Notes: generated by a model not told the origin, from the sequence alone. A stretch of DNA of 64,000 bases from Hyalella azteca (GCF_000764305.2 NW_025932456.1:62001-126000); one strand, 5' to 3'. Shown: positions 38,247-51,311, counted from the first letter of the stretch. A program made the numbers and translations.

Positions 38247-39620
38247 GGCACAGCTGAACGGTAGCTATAGACGTCGCGCCTCCATTCCAGAGTATAGGTG
38301 TTACGTCCTATTCCATATTCTTCATACAACGAAGAAAAAAAATGGGGAAAAAATTCAATAAATGACGAGAAAAGTTCACAGTGGACCTGCCAAATTGAAG
38401 ACCTTTGCAGAACTGAACCTGAATAGTTCAATATGTTAGAGTAACGTATTTTCAATTGAATTGTATTGTAAAATTTACGTAGGGGTTAATATTCATAAGA
38501 ACAATCAGCGGATGCAACTAAAATCATGTAAGCCAATCCATATAGGCTTCTAAAGCTTAAAAAGACTTGTCCGGATGTTAGGTGCTGTCACTCAGTGCTC
38601 AGTCTATCGTCTCTGTATGATACCCGTGATGTGAAATACACATGCGGAACACCGTAGAGATGTGGATGAAGGAGCAGGCATTACAGCTACGCGCTGGTGT
38701 CGGGTCACCAGAATATAATATACATGATACCGACGATCAAATTGTTCTGCTCCTTAATTAACATACTGTACATAATAATGATAACCTAAAAATCTGAAGA
38801 CAAACGAATATCCAAATTATACAAAAGTATACGAAATTGATAATTTTGTCGCTGTAGTACTGTTCACGCTAGGACTAAATAAGATGTATTTATTTAGTAC
38901 TGGCGTTAAATTGGAAAAATAGATATATGAGCGCGGAAAATCTCGGACGAACAAAAGGGCCAAAAGGGAATTTTTTTCCGTTTACTCAACTTTGCTTCAT
39001 CCTGGAATTTTTTTTATTATTGTTATGTACTCTAAGAACCTGAAACTTCCATTCGTCATCGCTGAATCGGATGGTGAAGATTTTATTTATCCCGAGCCTT
39101 GCGGCGATGAAGACTTTATAAATCGTCGACATGATCGCTCCTCGTGCAGTATTCAACTGATCCTTCTTCTGCGCCATGAGAGAAATAATCTTTGCAATGT
39201 ACGGCATGCAAAAGCCGGCTGAGACTGCCACCCAGAATGCAGTCCAGCTCAGTCTCTTCATGCACTCGTTTCCGTCTTTGTCGGCTCACAATTGCTGGTT
39301 TTAATGGCTATGTTAAGAGTGTGCTAGTCTATACATGAACAGAGCGATGAGCACCGAGCCGTGAAGAATGGTTCGAGAGGTGCTCATAAAGCAGGGATGT
39401 CTGTTCGCTCCTCCTTCGCCTCACACAAGAAACAAAACGGCAGGAGGCAGCCAATTAGTACGAGACCAATATTCGGTGAGCACCACAGACCATCAAGAGT
39501 ACCGCCGACCTCTCTTCTCCTGCCGACATTTTTACGCGCGCTTGATCGTCTTCTGCTGGCGGCTGCCGGCAAGCCGCGTCGACACGAGGAGTCGTCTTCT
39601 TCTCTGATATTCATAGTGTA
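38247..39620. other. No certain gene
   Basis: A 91-codon frame on the - strand (38986-39261) begins MKRLSWTAFWVAVSAGFCMP, which looks signal-peptide-like, but nothing else identifies it. A GC-richer patch lies at 39340-39600. Confidence 0.35.
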
Positions 39621-39747
39621 TTTTTAGTGCTAATGTGTGCTGAGATAGTTTGGTGAAACCAAGCAATAGTTTTTATTCTATTGTTACACTATTTTTTCGT
39701 GCAAATGTATGCTGAGATAGTTTGGTGAAACCGAGTAATAGTTTCAT
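39621..39747. repeat. Tandem dimer, period about 71
   Basis: TGCTGAGATAGTTTGGTGAA occurs in both units (39639 and 39709), flanked by TTTTT(A/C)GTGC and AATAGTTT. Two copies. Confidence 0.8.
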
Positions 39748-42255
39748 GTTCTTCATGCTATTCATAACGAGTCTCGAGACCCACTTACTGCATTCCTCTC
39801 TGATCATTTTTGTTGTCAAGAAATATTTGATGAGCTAGATTAAGTAGCCGGTTGATGATACAAAACTAAGTAACCTGTTATTAATACACACTTGAGCTTC
39901 CAGCAAGTTTAAATATCTTTAGTTTCGAACAGCGTCCTAGATACATCAAGCTTGCTCCAGAGTCTTTTACTAGCAGCTGTTGAGTTCTAGCATGACCAAT
40001 TATTGAGTAACATACGAGCAAATATTAAGTATTCTTTGTCTCACATAAATGTCACCATCGTTTATATACACTTAGAGCAACTGAACATCTAACCTCTACG
40101 ATAACTTATTTGCGATGAGCATTAGTATCTTATATTTACGTGCCAGCAATGAGGTCGCACAAAATCTTCAGATGGAATACAATACACAGAATATAAAGAT
40201 TAACTTACAAACAAATCAATTAATTGAATTATGACTTCGTGCATTGCATTTATTTCCTCACAATTAGTTGGTTAAGGGATCAAGATACAAATTTTTTGAC
40301 GTTCTATAACTATTTATGAAGTATGCGGAGAATTTTAATTTTAGAAAGATTGTTTCTTATCATAAACCGAAACGTTGTGAAACAGTATGATCACTACGCG
40401 AATTCTTCAAATATAAATACGGCAAAAAGAACCAAAGACTAAAAAGCAACATAAGTCCTGTGAGTATATTTTCTTTGTATTTAAAGGCTTTCGTACACAA
40501 CATTACAGAGTTTCTTCCACACCGACATCGGAGATTTGCAGCACCGACAACGTCCATGATTACAGAGGAGGCGAGTCGCCGTCTTCTGAAAAGTTAGCGG
40601 GAAAGCCTGTTGTGTGGGACAGCGGCCGAAAGTTAGTGGCGAAATCTTGCCGGGTATTGTCCTCTTGAAGAATTAGAAAGAAATGGGAGTCCATTGTCGT
40701 CGAAAACTCAGTTAGATTATTTGGACTTTACTTGGGCAAGAAGATCCAGCTGTCTCAATACCTAGAGACTCAGAGTGCAGCGAGACGGTCTATACAATAG
40801 AACCTTGTGGAGCTCATGTGCACGATTGAAGAGAAATTGTTGAGCGAGTAGCGCGATATGTTTGAAGTGTTTAGATACTTCGCAAGATATCGCGAGATGT
40901 CTGGTCACACAATGCAACATTGTGGCGCTGTAAATAGAAGATGGTGTAGCTATGTCTTAGGAGTCTTGAACAGCTGGTGAAAAACACGCTGACCTCGCAG
41001 CACGTATTGAAAATTCTGCACGAGAAAGCTAGTTCACTATTACCTTCAGTGATAGCAACACAAATTGCGGAAAACCGATTATTTCTGATCCTTTCGCTGT
41101 ATCTCATAATCCAACGTTTGCTGAATAGCAATAGCTTCAAACATTACACGCTCTTACGTTTGCTTTTCATTTGAAATTAATTTGTCTAGCATACATTTCT
41201 TGCTATCAATTATCTCAAAGAAGTCGTCATTTTGACAGTGCAAGCAGCATCTAGCTGCTCGTGGCGGCATCTTTATTTTGGATTTAGGCTCAGAAGAAGC
41301 CAGCTTGAAAATGCCACTTTATTGCCACATTTCAGGCCTTATTGTGGACGCTTCAGTTATTGCGTGCCACAAATTTTTGCCATTTTACTGGCACGCGAAT
41401 AACACGGCACTCGAGTTCACCAGTCTGTAACTGCACTGCAGCCCGCACAGCATTGCTTTCTCATGCTGCGACAATTCCAGGTGTTTTTGTGTCGCTGCAC
41501 AATTCCACCGTGAATATTTGACCTTGTTAATATCGGGTCGCAGCGTAGATATTGTGCAGCGAGATTACTTATTGTCGTTTGTTTGGGTAAGTTAGTCGCC
41601 ATGTGGCGACAGGCTGTAATATAATTCGGGTTAATATAGTTCGGGATGAAATAAGATCAAAACCTTTCATTTTTATAATGGATGTGGAAGCGAGACAATA
41701 AACACTCCTAATTTCGACCAGAAAGACTACGAGGTGTTTGCATTGGCTGCTCCTACATCGAGAACGGACAGACTTATAGCTTTTCGAGAAGACAAACAAG
41801 GCAAGCACTCATTTGGCTGATATTGCCGAAGTCTATCTTTACAGAGAGCTCATTAGCCGAAGAAGTCCGCGGGATCAGCTCGACTCATTTGAATGTCGCC
41901 GAGAGCTCTAGCTGTCGCATGTGGATGTCTCAAGACTGCCAAAAAGATCCAGACGAAAGAAGGCATCAAGGGATGATCTCCAATGAGCAACGAGTGAACA
42001 AAATTCATAGCCCGTGAAATTCCGTAATAATGAATTAAGAATAAGAAAACCAAATAAAGGTATGCAGCGCATTTATGGAAAATAAATCGGGAACGATAAT
42101 TAAAATAATTCTTAACTATTTTAGTCGTGAATTATATTTAAAATAATTTGCATGTGCATGAAGTAGGATGAAGATACGTGCCAATTTGAAATCATTGCAT
42201 ATTGTACCTTAAATATTATTTGCAATGGAAATTTGCAAAAAAATGTCACATAGAT
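39748..42255. other. No gene seen
   Basis: AT-rich with several 60-89 codon ORFs on both strands, none recognisable. Confidence 0.45.
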
Positions 42256-42414
42256 AAAAAAATACAACTCAGTACTCACTGAAGTGAGTGACAGAGAGCG
42301 CATTTTCTCGTCGACGAAAACGTGAAGTCACGGACGGACAGACAGACGGACGAACAGACGGACATGGCGAGCAAAATAGTGCATTTTTCCATAAATGAGA
42401 AAATGTGCTAAAAA
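42256..42414 (+). mobile_element. Foldback repeat family, copy D
   Basis: Same architecture as copies A, B and E, with ACTCACTGAAGTGAGT (one change in the palindrome), a perfect TCGTCGACGA, a short GACGGACAGACAGACGG tract and a right arm ending GAGAAAATGTGCTAAAAA. It lies in gene-free DNA. Confidence 0.75.
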
Positions 42415-45400
42415 TGCCTCTGAAGATCAGGTTTATATGTTTTATTATATATATATTATAAAAAGTCATGAACACTATGCATAGCTTTAATATAATTTTT
42501 CTTGGATTGCGTTCAAACCTTATTAACTGAATAAAAATTGCTTCAACTGGAACACTGGCCAAAATAATAGATAAACGATGTTAATAAATAAGTACAAAGC
42601 TATTCATTTCCTATGCCATAACGTTAAAGCATATTGCAAATTTTCGAGAGCCAATTAAGGGCGGCCAAGATGCTCGTTGCTGCTCAATCCGCTTGAGAAT
42701 TAACGTTCATTAAAATGAATTTATTGAATTCATTAAATACTAACAGAGTTGAAATAGCGTGACGCCCATTAGACAATTTGTTTTAGCACATATATATAAG
42801 TGGCCGCATTCAGCCATGTAAAAAGAATAAAGTTGCATGAGCTACAGTCACAGGCGAGAAAAAAATCTTCCATTATTCTGTCGGACTTTTCTGGAGAGGC
42901 GTCTTGAGAGCCGGTAAGACAAGCAAGTTCGGCTTCCTTTGAAACACAAGACTTTTCGACCTTAAAAAAGGAGACTCCACTCAATCGCGCCTACAATGTC
43001 TTTTATCCTCTCTAGCTCCTGTCCTCCGCCCACTTCATCATCAAAGAGAGGAGTTCACTTCCCCTTCCTTCCCTTGCGTCGAGGTGTTACTGAGTGGCCA
43101 CGATCGCAGTTCTGCCCCCACGATCCTCAACTGTGTGAAGTGCGACCAGCCCCTGCAGCGTACGTAGGGCGTGTCGTGGTGGTTGCCTACTGAAGGGAAC
43201 ACGACCACGCGATCCGCTGGTAGGTATTGCTGACCTGTGGGCGCTGTTCACACTTAGATTAATTAGATTTGTTTGCGTGTAATATATTGCAGAGAATAGT
43301 GCCGTGCAGAGTAAAGTGTCGTGCGAAGAATAGTGCTTGCATAGAATAATGCAGTGAAAAGATTGGTACCTGCAGTGCAGATAATGGTGCATTGCAACGA
43401 CTGTCGGGAATGGAGAATAGTTTTGTGAACGATATATATGAATATCGTACTTTAAATGCACGAAGATTTTCGTAGGCCACGCATATTTTATGATATGCTA
43501 TTGCCATAATATCAATAACTATTACACTACCGTATATCAGCTCAAATGGGCTATGTGTACAGAACATCCATATATAATGTTTAGCAAAAACGCAGTAATT
43601 TATATTTTACAATTTAAACTTCAGAAAAGTTATAGGACTACGTCAATTATACAGGTATAAAATATTAAGGGTATGATTTTGACTATACTATTCAGAAAAA
43701 AATTCAAAGGCATTTTTTCGGTTGAGTGCCGGGCAGGTGAGTATTTACGAACGTTGATTAATTATTATTCACATAATATCACAAAAGATGTTTGTTTAAA
43801 GCGACGACAGAAAAAAACTGTTTCTCTTGATCCTTGTGCAGGCAAGATTGGATCCTCCATCGGTTCTTGGAAAGATGAACCTTTGATGAGGCTCTTGTCT
43901 TAAGGAGCTTTCTAATTTTGCCGCTACATTTGTTCTCGTTTGAACCATAGCGTCGTTGCGGGATTGGCAGGCTCTGTCTGGAGCTGTTTGAAGATGCGGC
44001 TTCTATTCTTCAAAGGGAACAAAACATGATAGCAAAATTATGCTTGTTTATTGTGCTATTTGTCCTCACTGAGACTGAGAAGCCCTGCAGTGATCAAAGC
44101 AAAGCTCACGCTTTTGCGCCATCGAACAACATCTAACATGGACGCCCTAAAACTTCTCGAGCGTCATTAAAACAACTCTTTTTTAGTCAAAGGTGTTTGC
44201 AATGGCTTTAGAGTAATAAAGTTTTTTTGTGTCTTATAGGAGTAAAAATGTTTGCTGCAGGTCCGAAGTTAGGCCTAGTTTGTGTCGCGGTGCCGCAGAG
44301 TGTTCCTCCGCCGCTGTCGTCGCACTTCAACGGCCGAGGAGCGAGGCTCCAGAAGCCTTTGATCTCGCCTCCTTTGAGCTTATTTTTTACCTTCCAGCCA
44401 CACACATCAAAAGAAATTAATTTTAACGCCTCTGAATTCGTTTTTACGTTCATGGGTCCTCATGCGTAATCTCACTTCGGCCTTATTTAAGTGTTGGGTT
44501 AATAACTGAATAATGAACGATATTTAGACTCAATAAAGTTAAGTTCTTGCCGCTCAGCCTAATTAAGAAGGGCTTTGTTTTGGGCATTTGATGTTGCGAG
44601 TCTAATTAGCCGCACTGAAAGGCTTTAATCCGAAGTGCAAGCGGATAAAAGACATGAAAGGCGTCTTCAAAAGACTGCCAATAGTCTGACTCAGGTCGTG
44701 CGGCCGGCTGGGTAGTCTCTCTTCCTCTGTCGTACTACAGTGAGTGGGTGGTACTACGCTTGCGATCTTCACGTAAACGGTAAGCCTTATAATATAAGTG
44801 GAACATGCTGGAATAAACCCACATCCCAAGTACTGGCTAAGTTGATTTCATCATGCTTTGTATTCAGATCAGCTGACGAATAAGGCAAATTCTTACATAA
44901 CCACAATCCATTTCAGTTAAAAAACGATCAATAGTTCTTTATGGGTAATTACTATATGTGGGTATATGGTAAATTACTATTTATGGTTATATTACTACGG
45001 AATTTGTGTTACTATTTGACCAAGATGTGATTAGGAAGATATTAGCAGGTTAACCGGGATTTTCCCGGGATTGATTATCATAGTAATTTGAAAATCCCGC
45101 TATCCCGCATCCTGTCATTCCCAATGACGCCCTACACAATACCATGACAAACTCATTATTTTAAAGCCCAAGAACTTTATTTATAAATTGTCACGTTTCA
45201 ACGGCAGTCAGCAGGGAACTTCCATTTAGCTCCCCGTTTCATTTTCGGAGTTGTTATAATATAAGTAAAGTTAAAAATTAAATTAAATCTCATTTCGACT
45301 TGATCATTTTCCTTTCCACAACCCAGTTTGGCAACACCTGACTCTCCTCCACTAATTCCAAGTTTTCCACTAATTCCAAGTTTTATAGACTGGCTGACTG

Positions 45401-45810
45401 GCAAGATACGAGTATGTATTTGGATTATCACCCGGAAAGTTCTTATTTATTTTTGCAGCACCTGGTTCCAAACCCACTCACAAATTTTGACAAATATTTA
45501 AAAGATTATTATGCCAAAGTTATTGTCTCTGTGTTATTGTAATATGTACTAACTCAGAATTACACGGCAGTCTTAAAAAAAAGTTTTCTTTTCCGACGAG
45601 AGTTTTAAAATAATTAAAGAAAACTTCGGGCAATAGTTTACCTATCTAGAATATTTGAATACAAGAGACTAGTACTGGGCTATATTGGACTTAGGATTAC
45701 ATTTTGCCATTGAATTTGAAGCTTTATACATTTCACAACGCTCGTCTAATAGCTTTTTGATGAGTTCATTTGATTAATATAATATTCATGCCCACTGATG
45801 AGGGTAGAAC
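42415..45810. other. No gene seen
   Basis: GC-richer patches at 43000-43210 and 44250-44400 without recognised exons. A small CCCGGG-centred inverted repeat lies near 45054-45074 (ACCGGGATTTTCCCGGGATT). Confidence 0.45.
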
Positions 45811-45990
45811 TGGCCCACTGATGACGGTTCTGAATGCTAGGATTGGAGCAGTGAGGTGCGGGTTCGATTCCTTCAGATCATCGGCGGAGTCCTGGGCGTT
45901 TAGGCACAGCAGAATTGGGCGTTTAGGCACAGCAGAATTGGAGCGTGAGTTGCAGTTGCGTGTTCGAGACCGTAAGAAGCCGTGCATGCT
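45811..45990 (+). mobile_element. Possible tRNA-derived dimeric SINE, locus 2
   Basis: An A-box-like TGGCCCACTGA (45811) and the canonical B-box GGTTCGATTCC (45861-45871) lie 50 bases apart. The core CTAGGATTGGAGCAGTGAGG is shared with the 13.16 kb locus. A degenerate second unit (AATTGGAGCGTGAGTTGC, then GTGTTCGAGACC) follows about 104 bases later, the same spacing as at locus 1. Between the units, a 22-base stretch (GCGTTTAGGCACAGCAGAAT...) is repeated twice. Confidence 0.42.
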
Positions 45991-46820
45991 CTGCGATGTT
46001 ATGAATCGGCGACTTGCCTACGGCCTAATAAACGCTGAAGCCGCTTATTTAACCAATACTACAAATAAATGTGGATGACGAAAATTCGATATCGTGGCCT
46101 ACTGTGATGAAACTTCTTCCCTGACAGACGAGTACGATTTATCAAATAACCGTTTTCCCGAGCCTACTATACAATTTAGCCTGCTTTGATTTTTATCTCC
46201 AATTCACAAAAAATTAATTCCGATTAGCATTAATTTTTTTTCTCGTTATTTAAGAGGAGGAAAATGTCAAAGCGAGACATCGGTGACTTACATTTCGTTG
46301 AGGGGGAGTTGAAGTATTGATTAAAGTACCTCCTTTACAATAATAATTTGAATTCCTTCGCTTCACAGATTATCAAATTATCTTTTCACGTAATATTTTC
46401 CTGTTCTCATTATCTCTTTACATACCAATTTTATCAGGTAAAATTTGTAAGCTTAGGCCAAGGTATATAGATTTTTTCGACTAATGAATCAATTTAGAAG
46501 TTCATGTGATTCTTCAATGATGCCGTTTATGATCAAACGAAAAATCCTTCAGATTTATATACTTCAAGTGACAGGGCGGTAGTGCATGAAACCTTGCAGA
46601 CGAAATAGTAGTTCAGATAAAATTGCCTGCAAATTTTGGTAACATAATGAAGCCATTTATCGAATGTTTGGGTTCCTTCAATCAGGGCATCTACACTTAA
46701 CATTAAGCGCTGGAGTGTCATATCGCACGTCACCTTCCACGGCTTTACTTCATCCCGCGATGATCGCGTGTCAGAAAAGAATAAAAAGAAGAATCATTCG
46801 CGGATCTTCACGAACATAAC
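45991..46820. other. No gene seen
   Basis: AT-rich spacer; only ORFs of up to 66 codons. Confidence 0.45.
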
Positions 46821-47425
46821 AAAATTCGCTGAACAGATTTGAACGAAACTATTTATATAATTACCTAACCTCCAAACGGTGATGTTTAGCTCGTGGCAAT
46901 TTTTTTATATTGCCTTCGTTCGCAAGTTGTACGGACATACGCAGAAACGAGCGGTATTTCTGAGGCCGATTTTCAAATTTGTGTTGACCAAGAGACGTAT
47001 ACGTATAGGGTATAGCAGTACAACTCGCAAACGAATGTAAAAACGAAGAAAAACAGTCACGAGCTAAACATCACCGTTTGGATGTTAGGTAAGCACCTTT
47101 TGCTGTTTAATCAGGAATGAAGGTAAAAAAAAAAAACTCGCGAACGAAGGCACAATCGAAAACATTTTTACGAGCTAAACATCACCGTTTGAAAATTAGT
47201 AATATATATTTAAAATTTCATTTAAATCTGTTCAGTAGTTTGGAAGAAATTCTTTGATCACTACGAATTTCGGCCCGTATCGCCATACATGATATACATG
47301 TAACTCATATATGAAGGTGAAATTCCAACAATTTTCACGAGCTAAACATCACCGTTACGTCCTAATGTATACGTGTATCAAGTTTCATCGAGCTACGTTC
47401 ATTAATTTGGGAGGTATTCCTTGCT
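46821..47425. repeat. Nested inverted/direct repeat cluster with a 19-nt core four times
   Basis: CGAGCTAAACATCACCGTT occurs at 47060, 47171 and 47338 on the + strand and inverted at 46875-46893. The left arm (46821-46893, inverted) and the right arm (47171-47260) also share AAATCTGTTCAG with flanking TTTC-type sequence. A third diverged unit with TTTCATCGAGCTACGTTCATTAATTTGG follows at 47380. The GTACAACTCGCAAACGA block (47019) is the inverse of TCGTTCGCAAGTTGTAC (46918). The cluster looks like a composite foldback transposable element. Confidence 0.7.
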
Positions 47426-49535
47426 CTTAATTTGGAGATTGGCCGCGCGACCGGCCGCGAGTCCGGCCGTAAATTTGTCCGAGTCGTCTTTCGATAGGCT
47501 ACATGCTTGAACTAAATTATTCAACTAGAAAAGTTTTCAAAAATTAATTAAAACAAGACACTTCTTATACGAGGATTAATCAAGACATTTTTATATCTTG
47601 ATATTTGTATGACATCACAGTCTAGACGCTCTGAAATAATCTAAAATAATATTTGACCTCGTCGTAGTTTGGTTTTTTGACTCTCGTTCATTTCACGTAA
47701 CGAACCGTAAGTATATGCACGTAAGTATTACTCTCCGTGAGTCAGTGACCTCCATGGACTCAGAAACATAACGCCTAAACCTTCATTTAAAATAGAAAGT
47801 GGATATAAATGAACAATATATTATTATATTTTAAAAGTTTCTACTGTTTTTACGATTTATAGACGTTTTTCGTTTTGTTTCAGTGCAAAAAAAGTTCAAG
47901 TTGCTTACGAATGACGAACGAGGTAAACAGTCTATCCTGCTGTTTAGCCTGTTTTCTCTTGGCCAGCTGGTGTAGGTACCGTAAGTCCTTGGAACAGTTT
48001 TTGGCAACGTATTAAAAAGGTTTTCGGTGTTTTACAACTGAACACATCCGTACTTCGATAGCTACCGGTTGAACGCATTTTAGTTAAATTATGTTCTCCT
48101 CAATTTCCCTTGTTTTCTGTTTACTGTATATAGTGTATACTGGATAGAAAAACTGTTAGGTTTACTAACGTACCTAAGTGTCTGTACCCGTTTCCTGTAA
48201 TCATTGTACTAGCTAATGAAACTGATTCGCCGCATTTTTATATAGCTTAGACACACTGGTCATCTAGCCCCAATTATGTTGCCGGCCTCTCTTAAAAAAA
48301 TCTTATTATGGTTTATTGACAAGTCTTGTACATAGAATTTCAAGTGGGATAAGATTAACAGCTTTATAAGTTTATTTTGTAGCAGCAGATTAGCCTGGTA
48401 CCTACCTACTCTAGTGGGAGGCTGGGCCCTGGTGTTGTTCTTGCTCACAGCTCAATGACAATAATTACAGCAAATTTAATTTTGGAAATGTGATATCCAA
48501 ACTTCCCAAAGTACATCTAGCAATCCTATAATTTATTTAGTATAATCACTTTATTCACTTTTCCAAGTGAAGTAAAAGTAATGATAAATTATAAAATTGT
48601 ATGTTCAAGTTGAATAATGAAGCTTTTTGAGAAACAAGTTTATTAATATACTGTCAATTTCAAATAGGGTAAACGCAGTATATTCTGACACTTTAAGGAC
48701 GTAGCAAAATATGAATGGCTAAAAAAAATACACTGTATGCGCACAGCGCAACTCGAGTTCCGTTTGCTTTACGTCACTCTAAAACACCGCACTATGCACC
48801 AGCAACAATGATATGTTACAAAATGTTGCCATATTTATTTAAAAGCCTTTGGAATGCAAACCTACCAAATCCATATATATTCCAACACTGTGTGTGACTA
48901 AATTTGGCATTTCACGAGACTAATTCCGGCCGCGCTTCAAACTCTACTAATTTGTAATGCTGACACTCTTGTGTTTGAATTCCTATTGCTGTGTGAGCTG
49001 TATTGGAATACGACAGCTTGCAATTAGAACACTATTGAATATTGAACACTATTTAATTAGGCTTTTAATTAAGAGCTATTAAGCTTTTAACTAAGAAAAT
49101 TTTAATTTTTGCACACTGCTTGCGCTTGGAACAAGCTGTGTGTGTCTAATTCCAAGCTGTATTGGAATTAGTTTTCATGTGTCTAAAACCGTCTCTTAAC
49201 TTAATCATCGTTTAATTTTTTTAACACTTGAAATCAGCGAATACAAGTATACTTAAAGGATTCCTAATATATTCACAGACGTATTTAAAAGTATCAAACC
49301 ATAATATTCTTTCTACACAAACAGTTTATCACTACTTGGTAGAGCAAGGTCAACTATCAACTTGGACACATTTTTGATGTTCTCACTGAGTGACGCGCAC
49401 TGTCTCTCTTTGGATCTCAACATTTTCCTGCCAGATGGCCCAGACCTAGTGTTTTGGCAATAGTATGGCGCCCAAAACTAAATGGATGAGTACACTGTGC
49501 ATGCTTCAAATGTTTTAAAATGAAGTTTTATTCCA
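47426..49535. other. No gene seen
   Basis: AT-rich spacer; only ORFs of about 60 codons. Confidence 0.45.
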
Positions 49536-49578
49536 AGTGTCCCGAGTAGCCCCATTTGATGGGGCTACTCGGGACACT
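49536..49578. repeat. Perfect 20-bp-stem hairpin with TTG loop, followed by T7
   Basis: The left arm AGTGTCCCGAGTAGCCCCAT (49536-49555), loop TTG and right arm (49559-49578) pair without a mismatch. C and then seven T follow. A partial copy, GTCCCGAGTAGCCC with a TTGATGG loop region, lies at 49708-49730 without its right arm. Possible readings: a foldback element core, or a small structured RNA with a T-tract end. Nothing in the sequence decides between them. Confidence 0.85.
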
Positions 49579-50055
49579 CTTTTTTTGCTTCTGGCACCTT
49601 ACGAATAGCATATGGATTTTTTTTGGAGAAACCATGTGATAATGAGCCTAAACTTGTTTATGAAATGTTTCATGGTAAGAAGTTATGAATAAAAAAGGTT
49701 CGGATTCGTCCCGAGTAGCCCTGGTTGATGGTAATGATTGGCACACATGAAATAAGAGACCAGGCATGGAATATACCTACTTGGAAAGCCGAGGTTTTAT
49801 GGGTTTGTCAGCCGTGATTCCATTTCTTTGAGCCGTGAGTTCCATATCTTGGCCATGAAAAACCATTTACAAGCCGCAAACGTATTATTTACAAAGTCCC
49901 ATGCAATGATGCACATGTTACCCCACATCTCTAATTTTATCCTAAAATAATATATGTTTAAAAATTACTTTTTAAAGACAACACTTCTAAAGAATCCAGT
50001 GTTTCCAATGTTACAGATGTACAATGAATTTCTAATTTTATTTACGAATATTAAA

Positions 50056-50402
50056 AAAATTATTTTTCAATTTTTTTAATATATAAAATTTTTTTAAAAA
50101 TTATTTATTCTGTCAATTGATTCATGCATTGCCTCCAACTTCAAACAAGTGTGCAAAATTTCTTATCAATTGGATGGGTAAAAGTTTATCAAATATCAAT
50201 TATAAGATTTGTATAGCTGACAAAATTATTTTTTCAAATTTTTTAATATTGAAAAAATTTTTTTTTTCAATTTTTAAAATCATTTATTTTGTCATTTGAT
50301 TCATGCATTGTCTCCAACTTTATGCAAGTGTGCAAAATTTCAGATCGATATGATAAGGAGATGTGCATTAAATTTTGATTACTACAAGATTTGTAGCAGA
50401 CC
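50056..50402. repeat. Tandem dimer, period about 179
   Basis: TTCATGCATTG, CTCCAACTT, CAAGTGTGCAAAATTTC and AAGATTTGTA recur in the same order in both units (first unit about 50056-50222, second 50223-50402). AT-rich, non-coding, next to the TTAA element at 50474. Confidence 0.8.
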
Positions 50403-50473
50403 GACAAACAAACAAATGAGAGTCGTGAAGTTAAGGAGAAGTGTTTTAAACAGTCACTAACATTTGTCTTCAC

Positions 50474-51311
50474 TTAAGGGGGTCATCTACCTTAAAATTC
50501 ATAATTTGTCGTTTTTTGGTTTTATACTCATCTTAAAGCTGACATTCTGACCTATCCAACTGTACCAAAATCATCTCTGTATGTTGATTTATGCATTCAT
50601 GACAGATCCTGCAAGATATGGGGAAAGTAGCTGCCGAGCACCTTAAATAGTGTCTCCTTTAGCTGCACTTCAGTTACCCGCCTGGTGTTGCATGGGGTGG
50701 TGTGCATGCAGTCGTTCCCGCCATCCTTGACTGGAATCAAGCTCCAGTAACGTTTAGTTTTGTATCCTTGCTACATTGAGTGCCTATTCCAATGCACGCA
50801 AGACTTTGTTGGGCTCTACTGTAAAGTTAACTTACTGTCACTGCAAACCTATTTCCTCCTAAAGTTTTGAAGCTACATCAATGAGAGATATAATGTTTGA
50901 ATCGTAAAGATCATACCTATTGAGTAACAAACCTTTTTTTTAGATTTGTGCATAGTTTGGATTGAAAATGGGGGGAAGAGGGGGGACAGAAATGAGAAGA
51001 AAATGCGAAAATGTGTTAAAAAAAACTAAGGCAAAAATAAAAAATTGGGCTTCGTTACTCGATTGGTATGGTCTTTACAAATCAAATGGTATATCTTTCA
51101 ATGCTGTAGCTTGAAAACTGTAGGAGGAGATAGATTTTTAAAGTACCCCCTTATTGTCCGTTTTCTATGAATTTCACGTTTTCTATTAATTTTTCCAAAA
51201 AAATTATACAAACAAAATCTGCTTGTATTTTGGTTTTACATATGTGTGAAGTGTCAGAAAGATCCTTTAATAAATGTGGAAGTTTTTCTGGAGGGTAGAC
51301 GCCGCCCTTAA
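50474..51311. mobile_element. Probable second TTAA-flanked non-autonomous element
   Basis: The left end TTAA-GGGGGTCATCTACC (50474) is matched at the right by GGTAGACGCCGCCC-TTAA (ending 51311), with 11 of 14 terminal positions complementary. Subterminal stretches also resemble each other in inverted sense (AAAGCTGACATTCTGAC at left, GTGTCAGAAAGATCCTTT at right). The 838-bp interior is AT-rich and non-coding. The termini differ from those of the 37.9 kb element, so it would be a separate family. Confidence 0.5.

Noticed and set aside
38986..39261. Possible small secreted protein on the - strand (MKRLSWTAFWVAVSAG start)
   Set aside because: The start is only weakly signal-like, an antisense frame of similar length overlaps it, and no family or transcript context supports it.
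45038..45080. CCCGGG-centred inverted repeat as transposon end
   Set aside because: Only about 20 bases, without a partner terminus or target duplication that I could find.
45855..45875. tRNA gene suggested by GGTTCGATTCC
   Set aside because: No acceptor stem or anticodon arm could be paired around it; treated as a possible SINE promoter instead.
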